In this document: piece after piece, positions 19,511 through 28,370 of the stretch
How positions within the stretch are numbered: the first letter of the stretch is position 1
How the letters are laid out: each line of letters opens with the position of its first letter
From: Flavobacteriales bacterium
Lineage (GTDB): Bacteria; Bacteroidota; Bacteroidia; Flavobacteriales_D; Crocinitomicaceae
Direction of reading: 5' to 3'
DNA: 45,667 bases
Assembly (NCBI GenBank): GCA_947476955.1
Contig: CANJSS010000005.1
Location: 1-45,667 of the forward strand
Notes under the pieces: model-generated
Database searches by the model: none
What the model saw: only the letters and a program-made list of their open reading frames with translations
What the model was told of the DNA's origin: nothing
Translations under genes and position numbers: made by a program

Positions 19511-20133
19511 ATTTTTTTCTTTGCCGAGGTATTTACTGAAATAACAAAATTTTCATATACAAAAGTATTCAATTCTACGAACCATTCCTCGGATGCATGA
19601 TTGATTTTCCCAATCCATTCCGATTCAGTAACCTTTTCCAACTGTAAATCTGTTTTAAAATTCAATTCTTTCCTGCCAGCTAATTTATACAATGCCTCTT
19701 TCGCAGACCATACCTTGGTCATTTCTAAATCACTATTTGTATCAAAGATTAGCAACTCATCCGTTGTTAAGAATTTTTTGCACACTTTTTTTGCTTTTTC
19801 CTGAATCATCTCTAGGTCCAAACCAATCTGGTGTCTTTTTGAAAATGCAATACCAACTTGATTTTTTGTGTGACTTATGGATATATATCCTTCTCCCTCA
19901 ATGTACGGAGCGCCATTTTTGTCGTAATGAATATGCTCAAAACCGAAAATTCGATGTCTTAATATACGTGTAGCAACATATTCTTGTCTACGTTGTGCAC
20001 TAGTAAAAGTGTGAAAACGTTCTTTTTCCGCATCAGTAAGTTGGTCCAAATATTCGGAAGTTTCAAACGCCGAAAAATTCAACAAATGAATATCGATGTT
20101 TTTTATCTGTATGTGTTGTTGCTTAAAATGCAC
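19507..20133 (-). CDS. Sfp-type 4'-phosphopantetheinyl transferase
   Basis: The 208 residues carry the two superfamily motifs G-L-D-L-E at 104-108 (Mg-binding Asp106 and Glu108) and W-S-A-K-E-A-L-Y-K at 142-150 (Glu146, Lys150), plus S-I-S-H-T at 85-89. The enzyme moves phosphopantetheine from CoA onto a serine of acyl or peptidyl carrier proteins. The start must be the GTG at 20133: an in-frame TAA lies only two codons upstream and the next Met is at residue 109. It overlaps the GGGPS-like gene by 4 bases. No carrier protein is in the window, so its client may be the fatty-acid ACP or a secondary-metabolite carrier elsewhere. Confidence 0.9.
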   Translation of the reverse strand: MHFKQQHIQIKNIDIHLLNFSAFETSEYLDQLTDAEKERFHTFTSAQRRQEYVATRILRHRIFGFEHIHYDKNGAPYIEGEGYISISHTKNQVGIAFSKRHQIGLDLEMIQEKAKKVCKKFLTTDELLIFDTNSDLEMTKVWSAKEALYKLAGRKELNFKTDLQLEKVTESEWIGKINHASEEWFVELNTFVYENFVISVNTSAKKKI

Positions 20134-20169
20134 GAATTAGAATTTATACAAAAAAACGAAAATTTATTA

Positions 20170-20186
20170 ACATGTGCTAGACATGT
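20170..20186. repeat. Two ACATGT palindromes separated by 5 bases
   Basis: ACATGT occurs twice (20170-20175 and 20181-20186) with GCTAG between. Each half is palindromic, and the centres are 11 bp apart, about one helical turn. It lies in the 233-base gap between the divergent phosphopantetheinyl transferase and TonB-receptor genes, so an operator is possible. Nothing else in the gap supports this. Confidence 0.25.
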
Positions 20187-20366
20187 ATAAATCCCTTGAA
20201 AATGAGATTAAACCAATTTTTTATACCATTTAAAGGAGATAGTTTTGTTAAGGAAAGTTAATGAATATATTAATTAATTTTTTTTAACAAATATGTTATG
20301 AAATTGATTTTTTCTATATTTACGGGCTTTCTTGAAGCAAAATAGTTTAATAAATAGACTGTACTT

Positions 20367-23300
20367 ATGTTACGAAAACTTAATTTATTACTAGTAAGTG
20401 TCTTGTTGACAGTTGCTTATGGCCACGCCCAGTCTGGTTTAGGTTCTTTGAAAGGAACCGTGAAAGATGGTGATACCAAACAACCAATTCCATTTGCAAA
20501 GGTCGTTTTGATCCAAAATGGAAACGTTAAAGGAGGAGCGACAACCGATTTTGATGGAAAATTCCAAATTAATTCAGTTGGGGCAGGTTCTTACGATGTA
20601 GAAGTAAGAAATGAAGGAGAGGGTTACCAACCATCTTCTTTAACTGGTGTTATTATTTCAGCTGATAAAATAACGTTCTTGGATAATTTATCTATTTCCA
20701 AGGCGAAAAATATTCAAGATGTTGAAGAGGTTAAAGTTATTGCCTATAAGGTTCCTTTAATTAGCCAAGATGGTGGTGCTTCTGGATCTACTGTAACAAG
20801 AGAAGATATCTCTCGACTTCCTGTTCGTTCTGCGGCTGGAGTTGCATCAACAGTTGGTGGAGTTAGTTCAAATGAAGGTTCAGGAGAAATTTCCGTACGT
20901 GGTTCTCGTTCCGATGGGACTTATTTTTACATTGATGGTATTAAAGTACGTGGATCTTCAAATCTTCCAAAATCGGCAATTGAAGAAGTATCGGTAATCA
21001 CAGGTGGACTTCCTGCAAATTATGGAGATGCAACAGGTGGTATTATATCGGTAACAACGCGTGGACCTTCAGCAAAATACTTTGGTTCTATTGAAGGCGT
21101 TTCTTCTGGTATTTATTTGAATGGTAAAGATCCAGATGGATACGATGGAAAAGTTTTAGGATTGGATAAATTTGGCTATAATGTAATAGAAGGTATGTTC
21201 TCAGGCCCACTTTGGATGCAAAGAGATTCTACTGGAAAGAAAACGAAACCGCGTTTGGGCTTTTTGGTATCTGGAAACTTTACAGATGAATTAGATAGCC
21301 GACCAGTTGCTGGTGGAAATTACAGAATTAAAAAGGATGTAAGAGATGAGTTGCTTTTAAATCCTTTGCGCCCTACATCAACAGGTGATGGAACGTATTA
21401 CAACGCTTCATTCTTGCGAAAGGATGATTTTGAAAAGGTGGCTTGGAGAATGAATGCAAGACGTCAGGTAGTTTCTGCACAAGGAAAAATTGACGTAAAC
21501 ACTGGACCATCTATGAACCTTTCCTTTGGTGGGTCATTAAACTATAGCTCAGGTAATAACTATTCATACAGCGGGTCTTTGCTAAACTTTAATAATTTCG
21601 GTGTTTCAAAATCATTGGACTGGAGAGTCTTTGGTCGTTTGACACAGCGATTTACAAATGATGCAGAAGGAAGTGCATCGAAATTGAAATCATTTGTGTA
21701 TACTTTAATGGTCGATTTTTCGAAAACCAAAGAAGATGTATACGATGCAAACCATAAATATAACATGTTTAATTATGGTCATGTTGGTACATTTACAACA
21801 TCGAGAAGACCAAGTTATGAATTTAACGACATAACAAAAACGTATGTTCACAACGGTTTCCGTGATCTAGAAGTTGCATTTGTTCCTTCTGAGACGAATG
21901 CAGCATTAGCAGCTATTACAACACAATATTATAGTATATACGAAAACAACCCTGAAGGACACTACGAAAATCTATTGCAAATTCAACAAGGAAATGCCTT
22001 GAGAAATGGAGATGCTCCGGCAAGTGTTTATCAAATTTGGGGCAATATCGGAACGCCATACAACTATTTCGGTAAAACTGAAAATGACCAGTTGCGTGGA
22101 ACAGGATCTTTTTCTGTGAATATTGGAGACCACTCTTTGTCTTTTGGATTTGAATTGGAGCAACGGTGGGATAGAGGTTGGACTTCTGGAACAACAACAG
22201 GCGGTGGAACAAATGGTCCTTTGGGAATTTGGAGTATTGCTCGCCAATTAACGAACTTCCATATCGATGAGTTAGATTTGAATAGTGGAACAATTTCCGA
22301 TTCCGGTTCTTTCAAAACAATAACTTACAATAGATTGAATACTGGTTATGCTTACACATCAGGAACTGGTGAATATGGCGGAAAAGAAAATAACGATAAC
22401 CAATCTTTCTTTGATTATAATTTAAGAAAAGAATTAGGTTTGAATGTTGCAGGAAACGACTTTGTGGATATTGACCAATACGACCCTAATATTTTCAAAT
22501 TTGATATGTTCTCACCAGACGAATTGTTGAATGGTGGTAATTCTTTCGTTTCTTATTGGGGGTATGACCATACCGGAGTTAAGGTGCGTGGTACAACGGA
22601 TATCAATAAATATTTTAATGATTTTGATGAGAATGGCAACTACAAACGTTTTGTAGGCGCATTCCAGCCAACATACACAGCTGCTTATTTAATGGATAAG
22701 TTTGCTTTCAACGATATCGTATTCAACGTTGGTGTCCGTGTCGATGTATTTGATGCAAATCAACCTGTTTTGAAAGATCCTTACTTATTCTATAATGCAA
22801 GAACAGTTGCCGAGGCGAAAGAATTAGCAACGAATGATCCTGGTCAATACGATTGGGTTAACATTCCAGATGCAATGGGCGATGATTACACTGTTTATGT
22901 GAATGATGCTAATAATCCTACTGCAATCAATGGTTACCGTGTTGGAACAAATTGGTATAACGCAAATGGTATTCAAATTGAAGATCCAAAGGCAGTTCGT
23001 GGAGCAACAGGAATTCAACCATGGTTATTAAATCCAACTCAAAAAATACCGAGTGCAGATGCATTTGAAGATTATAAAGCACAAGTTAACGTGATGCCTC
23101 GTGTGGCATTCTCATTCCCTATTTCGGATGAAGCTTCTTTCTTCGCGCATTACGATGTTTTGACAAAGCGTCCTACTTCTGGTTTCCGTTTTGACCCGTT
23201 TGAATACCAATTTATTCAATCAAGAAGTGCTATTATCAACAATGCGAATTTGAAACCAGAAACTACAGTGGATTATGAGCTAGGTTTCCAACAAGTACTG

Positions 23301-24143
23301 TCTAAGACATCGTCTTTGAAAATATCAGCTTTCTACCGTGAGCAAAGAAACAATGTTCAATTGATCAATGTTTTTGAGGCATATCCTGCAACGTATCGTA
23401 CCTATGGTAACCGTGATTTTGGAACAGTTAAAGGAATGACAATTGCTTACGACATGCGTAGAACTGGAAATATCCGAATGACTGCAGCGTATACTCTTCA
23501 GTTTGCCGATGGAACTGGTTCGGATGCAACATCTGCTGCCGGTTTGATTAATGCAGGGTTACCTAATTTGCGAAACATCTTCCCTTATTCATTTGACCAA
23601 CGTCATGCTTTTGCAATCACAATGGATTACCGTTATGGTGAAGGAGCAGATTATAACGGTCCATCTATCTCTGGAATCAACATCCTTGAAAATACAGGTT
23701 TGAATATTGTGTCTAATATTTATTCAGGTTCTCCTTATTCTGCCCAAACATTTATTACGGATGAAGGAATTGGAAACTTAAATGCTGGTTTGAGTGGAAC
23801 CCTCAATGGTTCTAGATTACCTTGGTCATACCGTTTAGATCTTCAATTGGATAGAACGTTCAATTTGGAGTTTGGAAAAGCAGAAGATAAAAAGAAAGTA
23901 TCCTTCTTGAATGTTTATATTCGTGTAACCAACTTATTCAATCAATTCAACATATTGAATGTATACAGAGCAACTGGAAACTGGGATGATGATGGTTATT
24001 TAGCTGCCGCAGCAAACCAATCTTCCATTCAAAACCAGTTGGATGAACAAGCATTTAGAGATTATTATACAATGAAAATTCAAAATCCATTCAACATCAG
24101 TTCGCCAAGAACGATTCGTTTGGGAGTCAAATTTGATTTTTAA
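20367..24143 (+). CDS. TonB-dependent outer-membrane receptor with carboxypeptidase-regulatory-like domain
   Basis: The 1258-residue protein starts with a signal peptide (hydrophobic 7-17, cleavage near A-Y-G-H-A-Q). Residues about 25-110 are a CarboxypepD_reg-like beta-sandwich, as in SusC/Oar-type receptors of Bacteroidota. A TonB-box-like E-E-V-K-V-I-A precedes the plug (about 130-235; S-V-R-G-S-R-S-D-G and G-L-P-A-N-Y-G-D-A-T-G-G motifs), then a very large barrel ending in alternating residues and terminal Phe (V-K-F-D-F). No SusD-like gene follows. Instead a T9SS-style cargo begins 20 bases later and a PorV-like protein 22 bases after that, so the three form one transcription unit. The imported or handled substrate is unknown; no Cys-rich or iron-specific signature is visible. 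Confidence 0.92.
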   Translation: MLRKLNLLLVSVLLTVAYGHAQSGLGSLKGTVKDGDTKQPIPFAKVVLIQNGNVKGGATTDFDGKFQINSVGAGSYDVEVRNEGEGYQPSSLTGVIISADKITFLDNLSISKAKNIQDVEEVKVIAYKVPLISQDGGASGSTVTREDISRLPVRSAAGVASTVGGVSSNEGSGEISVRGSRSDGTYFYIDGIKVRGSSNLPKSAIEEVSVITGGLPANYGDATGGIISVTTRGPSAKYFGSIEGVSSGIYLNGKDPDGYDGKVLGLDKFGYNVIEGMFSGPLWMQRDSTGKKTKPRLGFLVSGNFTDELDSRPVAGGNYRIKKDVRDELLLNPLRPTSTGDGTYYNASFLRKDDFEKVAWRMNARRQVVSAQGKIDVNTGPSMNLSFGGSLNYSSGNNYSYSGSLLNFNNFGVSKSLDWRVFGRLTQRFTNDAEGSASKLKSFVYTLMVDFSKTKEDVYDANHKYNMFNYGHVGTFTTSRRPSYEFNDITKTYVHNGFRDLEVAFVPSETNAALAAITTQYYSIYENNPEGHYENLLQIQQGNALRNGDAPASVYQIWGNIGTPYNYFGKTENDQLRGTGSFSVNIGDHSLSFGFELEQRWDRGWTSGTTTGGGTNGPLGIWSIARQLTNFHIDELDLNSGTISDSGSFKTITYNRLNTGYAYTSGTGEYGGKENNDNQSFFDYNLRKELGLNVAGNDFVDIDQYDPNIFKFDMFSPDELLNGGNSFVSYWGYDHTGVKVRGTTDINKYFNDFDENGNYKRFVGAFQPTYTAAYLMDKFAFNDIVFNVGVRVDVFDANQPVLKDPYLFYNARTVAEAKELATNDPGQYDWVNIPDAMGDDYTVYVNDANNPTAINGYRVGTNWYNANGIQIEDPKAVRGATGIQPWLLNPTQKIPSADAFEDYKAQVNVMPRVAFSFPISDEASFFAHYDVLTKRPTSGFRFDPFEYQFIQSRSAIINNANLKPETTVDYELGFQQVLSKTSSLKISAFYREQRNNVQLINVFEAYPATYRTYGNRDFGTVKGMTIAYDMRRTGNIRMTAAYTLQFADGTGSDATSAAGLINAGLPNLRNIFPYSFDQRHAFAITMDYRYGEGADYNGPSISGINILENTGLNIVSNIYSGSPYSAQTFITDEGIGNLNAGLSGTLNGSRLPWSYRLDLQLDRTFNLEFGKAEDKKKVSFLNVYIRVTNLFNQFNILNVYRATGNWDDDGYLAAAANQSSIQNQLDEQAFRDYYTMKIQNPFNISSPRTIRLGVKFDF

Positions 24144-24163
24144 TTCATAATTAAAAAAGCATT

Positions 24164-27100
24164 ATGAAAAAGCAACTAATAGCAATTGCACTGGGAGTTT
24201 CCATGATATGGTCAAACAGCGCGCTTTCGTACTTAGGTCCGAATGATAAAAGTAATAAAGGACCAATTCTCAAAGGAGCAAATTGTTCGCCTTCGACTTC
24301 TAAAATGTATTTAGAATTCAATGATGTAAAAGCATTAATTGAACAGGGTGGTAGTATGTTCCAATACAGAGCCGGAACAGCTGTTGCTTCGTATGAAGTG
24401 CCAAAAGGTACAGGTCTGCATGTAATTTTTGCGGGCGCTCTTTGGATGGGTGGAACGGATGTGAATGGTCAGCTTAAACTGGCTGCATTGCGCTATAGAA
24501 GTGGAAACGATTTTTGGGCAGGTCCTTTGACGGTTTCCCCAGGTAGTGGAAATTATAATCCATTATATCCTGTTGGCGATGATGTTGTAAGAGATTATGG
24601 TGAAGCAAATATTAATCCAGAAGATTGTATTGCATACGATAAATTCTATACAATTCGAAAAGCGGAAATTGTACGTTTTAATATCTGGTATAATTGTAGT
24701 ATTGATCCTGAATTGGATGGCTGTACGGATATCACTGAACCAACTACTGATGAATTAAACCGAATTTATGGTTGGCCAGCTCATGGTGATGTATCAAGAG
24801 GTCAAGATTATTATTTGGCACCTTATTATGATAGAAATGAAGATGGTGTATACAATCCTCAGGATGGTGATCACCCATGGTACGACGATATTTTGGGTAG
24901 AGATGATATAGAATGCGGAATTGATAGAAGAATTTCTTTATTCGGTGACGAAACACATTGGTGGGTATTCAATGACAAAGGTAATATCCATACAGAAACG
25001 AATGGTGATCCAATTGGTATGGAAATTCGTGCTCAAGCGTTTGCTTTTGCTACAAATGACGAGGTGAACCGAATGACATTCTACAACTATGAATTAATTA
25101 ATAGAGGAACTCAGACGCTTTACAACACGTATTTCTCACAATATTTAGATGCAGACGTTGGAAACTATGCAGATGATTATGCTGGTTGTGATGTAGCAAG
25201 AGGATTAGGCTACATGTTCAATGGTGACCTTATAGATGAATCAGATGGTGGGAAGCCCGGGTATGGTGAGAATCCTCCAGCAATTGGCTGTGATTTCTTT
25301 GAAGGTCCTTACCAAGATGCAGATGGAATAGATAATGTTGGTCCTTATTTTGACGAGGCAACAAATACGGAAGTAGTTCCTTCTGTGCTCGAAGCAATCG
25401 CAGGGGATGGTATTGTTTACAGAGGCGTTGGTATCGGTTATTCTGATAATATTATTGACAACGAACGTTTTGGTATGCGTCGATTTACATATTATACTTC
25501 AACATCTCAATTCCCTTACAATGACCCTACTACAGCTGCGCAATACTATAACTTCATGAGTGGTAGCTGGGCAAATGGTTCAGAAATGGTTTATGGTGGT
25601 TTGGGGTATGTTGGATCTACTGGAGCAACGTCAATTCCATCTGATTATATGTTCCCTGGTGATTCAGACCCAATGTTTTGGGCAACGGGAGGTGAAAACA
25701 TGAGCGCAAGTTTTCCAAATGGATGGGATGAATCTACGAACAACAATCCAAAAGGTGACCGACGTTTTGTTCAATCTGCTGGTCCATTTATCTTGAAACC
25801 GGGAGCAGTAAATAACATTACAGTTGGTATTGTATATGGTAGAGGTTCGGATGGTGATTTATTCTCGTCTGTTGAAGCAATGAAAAGAGCAGATACTAAA
25901 GCACAAGCTTTATTTGATGCATGCTTTAAAATTCTTTCTCCACCAGATGCACCAAGATTGACAATTCAAGAATTGGAAAATGAGTTGATTTTAATGATTG
26001 ACAACCCTTCTTCTTCTAATAATTACCAAGAAGGATACGAGGAGATGGACGAAATTAACATTCCGGATCCAACAGTAGATAGATTCTATCGTTTTGAAGG
26101 TTACCAAATCTTCCAATTGAAAGATCTTTCTGTTTCAATTGGAGATATCAACGATCCGGATAAAGCGCGTTTAGTTGCACAATGTGACAAGAAAAACGAC
26201 CAAAGTAGAATCATTAATTTTGAATTTGATGAGGATCTAGGTTTTTCTGTACCTACAGAAAAGGTAGATGGTGCAAATGAAGGGATCAAGCACTCCTTCC
26301 AAGTAAAAGAAGATGTTTTTGCGCAAGGAGATAGACGTTTGATTAACCACAAAACATATTATTATGTGGCGATTGCTTATGCATTCAATGAATTTAAAAA
26401 ATACAATCCAAATGATCCAACAGGATTAGATGGTCAAAAGATGCCATATATTTCATCGCGATTAAATTATGATGGTTCAGCGATTTCTGCAATAACTGCC
26501 ATACCGCATAATCCGACCCCAGAGGCAGGTGGAACAGATCAACGCATTGATTATGGTTCTTCGCCTAGAATTACCCGAGTAGATGGATATGGAAATGGAA
26601 ATCGAGCGTTGGAATTTACGCCATCAACTTTGTCTAAAGTGTTAAACGAAGGCTATGTTGAGCAGCCAGTTTACGATTATGGCGCGGGTCCAATAAATGT
26701 TAAGGTAGTTGACCCTTTAAATTTGGCTAGTGGCTATTATGAATGTAAATTCAGAGACTACGTTGCTTCTTCATGGAATTCTGCAGATACAGCAAGCTGG
26801 ATAATTTACCGATACGCTAGTAAAGGTGGAGCTTTATTGGATTCTGTAACATCTGAAACAACCATTGAAATGGATAACGAACAAATTATTCCACAGTGGG
26901 GAGTATCTGTTCAGATATACCAAGAGCGTTATTATGGTGAAGCCGGGAATCAGTCTGTAAAAGTTACTGATATGATTGAATCGAGTATTGAATTCGCAGA
27001 TTCTTCTAAGCGTTGGTTGACTTCTATTTCAGATAATGATGCATTCTTCCCAACAAACTGGGTTCGTTCAGGGGACTATTCTCCGGTGAATCCTGATGAT

Positions 27101-28348
27101 TGTTTGCCTGATGAATTACCTCATTTTAATCCATGTAATTATAAGGATGAAATAGGACAAGATCCGAGCAAAAAGTTTGCTACGATTCTTGGTGGTGGAA
27201 TTGCTCCACATAGGTTAGTGGGTTACCAAGCGGATTACATGCCAATGGCATACTTTAATCTTACAAATCCGGGATCTTCAAAAAATAATGCTTCTATTAG
27301 CTTCTTGCCAAGTGTGAACATTGTTATCACTTCTGACAAGTCTCTTTGGACACGTTGTCCAGTAATTGAATTGGGAAGAACACCAGCTTTAAATGTTGGC
27401 GGAGCAGCAGGTGGCGCACGAAGAAAAAGTTTGAATGTTGGTAAAGATGGTAAACCAGATGGAACAGTAGACGCAAGCGGTAATCCAGAAACAGGAATGG
27501 GATGGTTCCCAGGTTATGCAGTAGATATGGAATCTGGAGCACGTTTATACATGGCATTCGGTGAAAATTCCTTCTTGGGTGGCGAAAATGGTGCTGATAT
27601 GATTTGGAATCCAACAGAACGTTTGGTAAATGGAACAGGTTCTCCTTTAATGGGTGGAATGCACGCTATTTATGTATACAGTTACAACCAAAAGACAATT
27701 AACAATTTTGCTTCAGGCTTTGACTTCCCAGCATATATTAAAGGAGATGCAGAAACATTATCTGGTAATTTCTTGTACCAAAAAATGTTGGAAATAGAAA
27801 CAAACAGTTCAACTGCGAAGCGGGAGGTTTATGGAAGTTTATCTTGGGTTGCATATCCAATGCTTGCACCAGATCAAGAAGTTAACTCTACAGACGTTAC
27901 AATTCGTTTGAGAATTAATAAAGAATATAAGAATTTTGTAGCAACAAATGATAATGGTGGAAAACCGATGTATTCTTGGTCAATGGATGACATTTCAACA
28001 GTTACAGCGAGCCAGGATCAATTGAAAGATGCATTAAAAATGATAAATGTTGTTCCAAATCCTTATTATGCATTCTCAGAATACGAAAGAAGCAGATTGG
28101 ATACACGTGTTAAAATCACAAATCTACCTGAAAAATGTACTGTGAAGATTTACACTGTAAATGGTAAATTGGTTCGTACATTTAAAAAAGATAGTCCAGT
28201 GACTTCTATAGACTGGGATTTAAATAATGCAAAAGCTATTCCGGTTGCAGGAGGTGTTTATTTAATTCATGTCGATGTCCCTGAGGTTGGAGAAGTAGTT
28301 TTGAAATTCTTCGGTGGCATGAGACAAGTCGATTTACAAGGAATTTAA
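24164..28348 (+). CDS. Large secreted protein with type A-like T9SS C-terminal domain
   Basis: A 1394-residue protein with a signal peptide (M-K-K-Q then a hydrophobic run ending about residue 22). The region around residues 75-115 has an A-G-A-L-W-M-G-G-T-D pattern that I recall from very large uncharacterised Bacteroidota proteins. Residues 223-234 (D-R-N-E-D-G-V-Y-N-P-Q-D) form a dockerin/EF-hand-like calcium loop. The last 100 residues, from N-V-V-P-N-P at 1295, form a beta-sandwich with K-I-Y-T-V-N-G-K-L-V and G-G-V-Y-L-I motifs, like the sorting domain that directs proteins through type IX secretion, but with an unusual tail G-G-M-R-Q-V-D-L-Q-G-I. No catalytic motif was recognised. It lies between the TonB receptor and PorV-like genes with gaps of about 20 bases. 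Likely surface-exposed or released. Confidence 0.8.
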   Translation: MKKQLIAIALGVSMIWSNSALSYLGPNDKSNKGPILKGANCSPSTSKMYLEFNDVKALIEQGGSMFQYRAGTAVASYEVPKGTGLHVIFAGALWMGGTDVNGQLKLAALRYRSGNDFWAGPLTVSPGSGNYNPLYPVGDDVVRDYGEANINPEDCIAYDKFYTIRKAEIVRFNIWYNCSIDPELDGCTDITEPTTDELNRIYGWPAHGDVSRGQDYYLAPYYDRNEDGVYNPQDGDHPWYDDILGRDDIECGIDRRISLFGDETHWWVFNDKGNIHTETNGDPIGMEIRAQAFAFATNDEVNRMTFYNYELINRGTQTLYNTYFSQYLDADVGNYADDYAGCDVARGLGYMFNGDLIDESDGGKPGYGENPPAIGCDFFEGPYQDADGIDNVGPYFDEATNTEVVPSVLEAIAGDGIVYRGVGIGYSDNIIDNERFGMRRFTYYTSTSQFPYNDPTTAAQYYNFMSGSWANGSEMVYGGLGYVGSTGATSIPSDYMFPGDSDPMFWATGGENMSASFPNGWDESTNNNPKGDRRFVQSAGPFILKPGAVNNITVGIVYGRGSDGDLFSSVEAMKRADTKAQALFDACFKILSPPDAPRLTIQELENELILMIDNPSSSNNYQEGYEEMDEINIPDPTVDRFYRFEGYQIFQLKDLSVSIGDINDPDKARLVAQCDKKNDQSRIINFEFDEDLGFSVPTEKVDGANEGIKHSFQVKEDVFAQGDRRLINHKTYYYVAIAYAFNEFKKYNPNDPTGLDGQKMPYISSRLNYDGSAISAITAIPHNPTPEAGGTDQRIDYGSSPRITRVDGYGNGNRALEFTPSTLSKVLNEGYVEQPVYDYGAGPINVKVVDPLNLASGYYECKFRDYVASSWNSADTASWIIYRYASKGGALLDSVTSETTIEMDNEQIIPQWGVSVQIYQERYYGEAGNQSVKVTDMIESSIEFADSSKRWLTSISDNDAFFPTNWVRSGDYSPVNPDDCLPDELPHFNPCNYKDEIGQDPSKKFATILGGGIAPHRLVGYQADYMPMAYFNLTNPGSSKNNASISFLPSVNIVITSDKSLWTRCPVIELGRTPALNVGGAAGGARRKSLNVGKDGKPDGTVDASGNPETGMGWFPGYAVDMESGARLYMAFGENSFLGGENGADMIWNPTERLVNGTGSPLMGGMHAIYVYSYNQKTINNFASGFDFPAYIKGDAETLSGNFLYQKMLEIETNSSTAKREVYGSLSWVAYPMLAPDQEVNSTDVTIRLRINKEYKNFVATNDNGGKPMYSWSMDDISTVTASQDQLKDALKMINVVPNPYYAFSEYERSRLDTRVKITNLPEKCTVKIYTVNGKLVRTFKKDSPVTSIDWDLNNAKAIPVAGGVYLIHVDVPEVGEVVLKFFGGMRQVDLQGI

Positions 28349-28370
28349 TCATTGATCTAAACAAGTTGAA

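Noticed and set aside
21916-22315. Three overlapping minus-strand ORFs inside the TonB receptor
   Set aside because: They are shadows of a long, well-supported coding frame and have low-complexity, unrecognisable translations.
20367-28348. SusC/SusD polysaccharide-utilisation pair
   Set aside because: The gene after the TonB receptor has no lipoprotein signal and no SusD-like TPR pattern; it has a signal peptide and a T9SS-like C-terminal domain, and no glycoside hydrolases are near.
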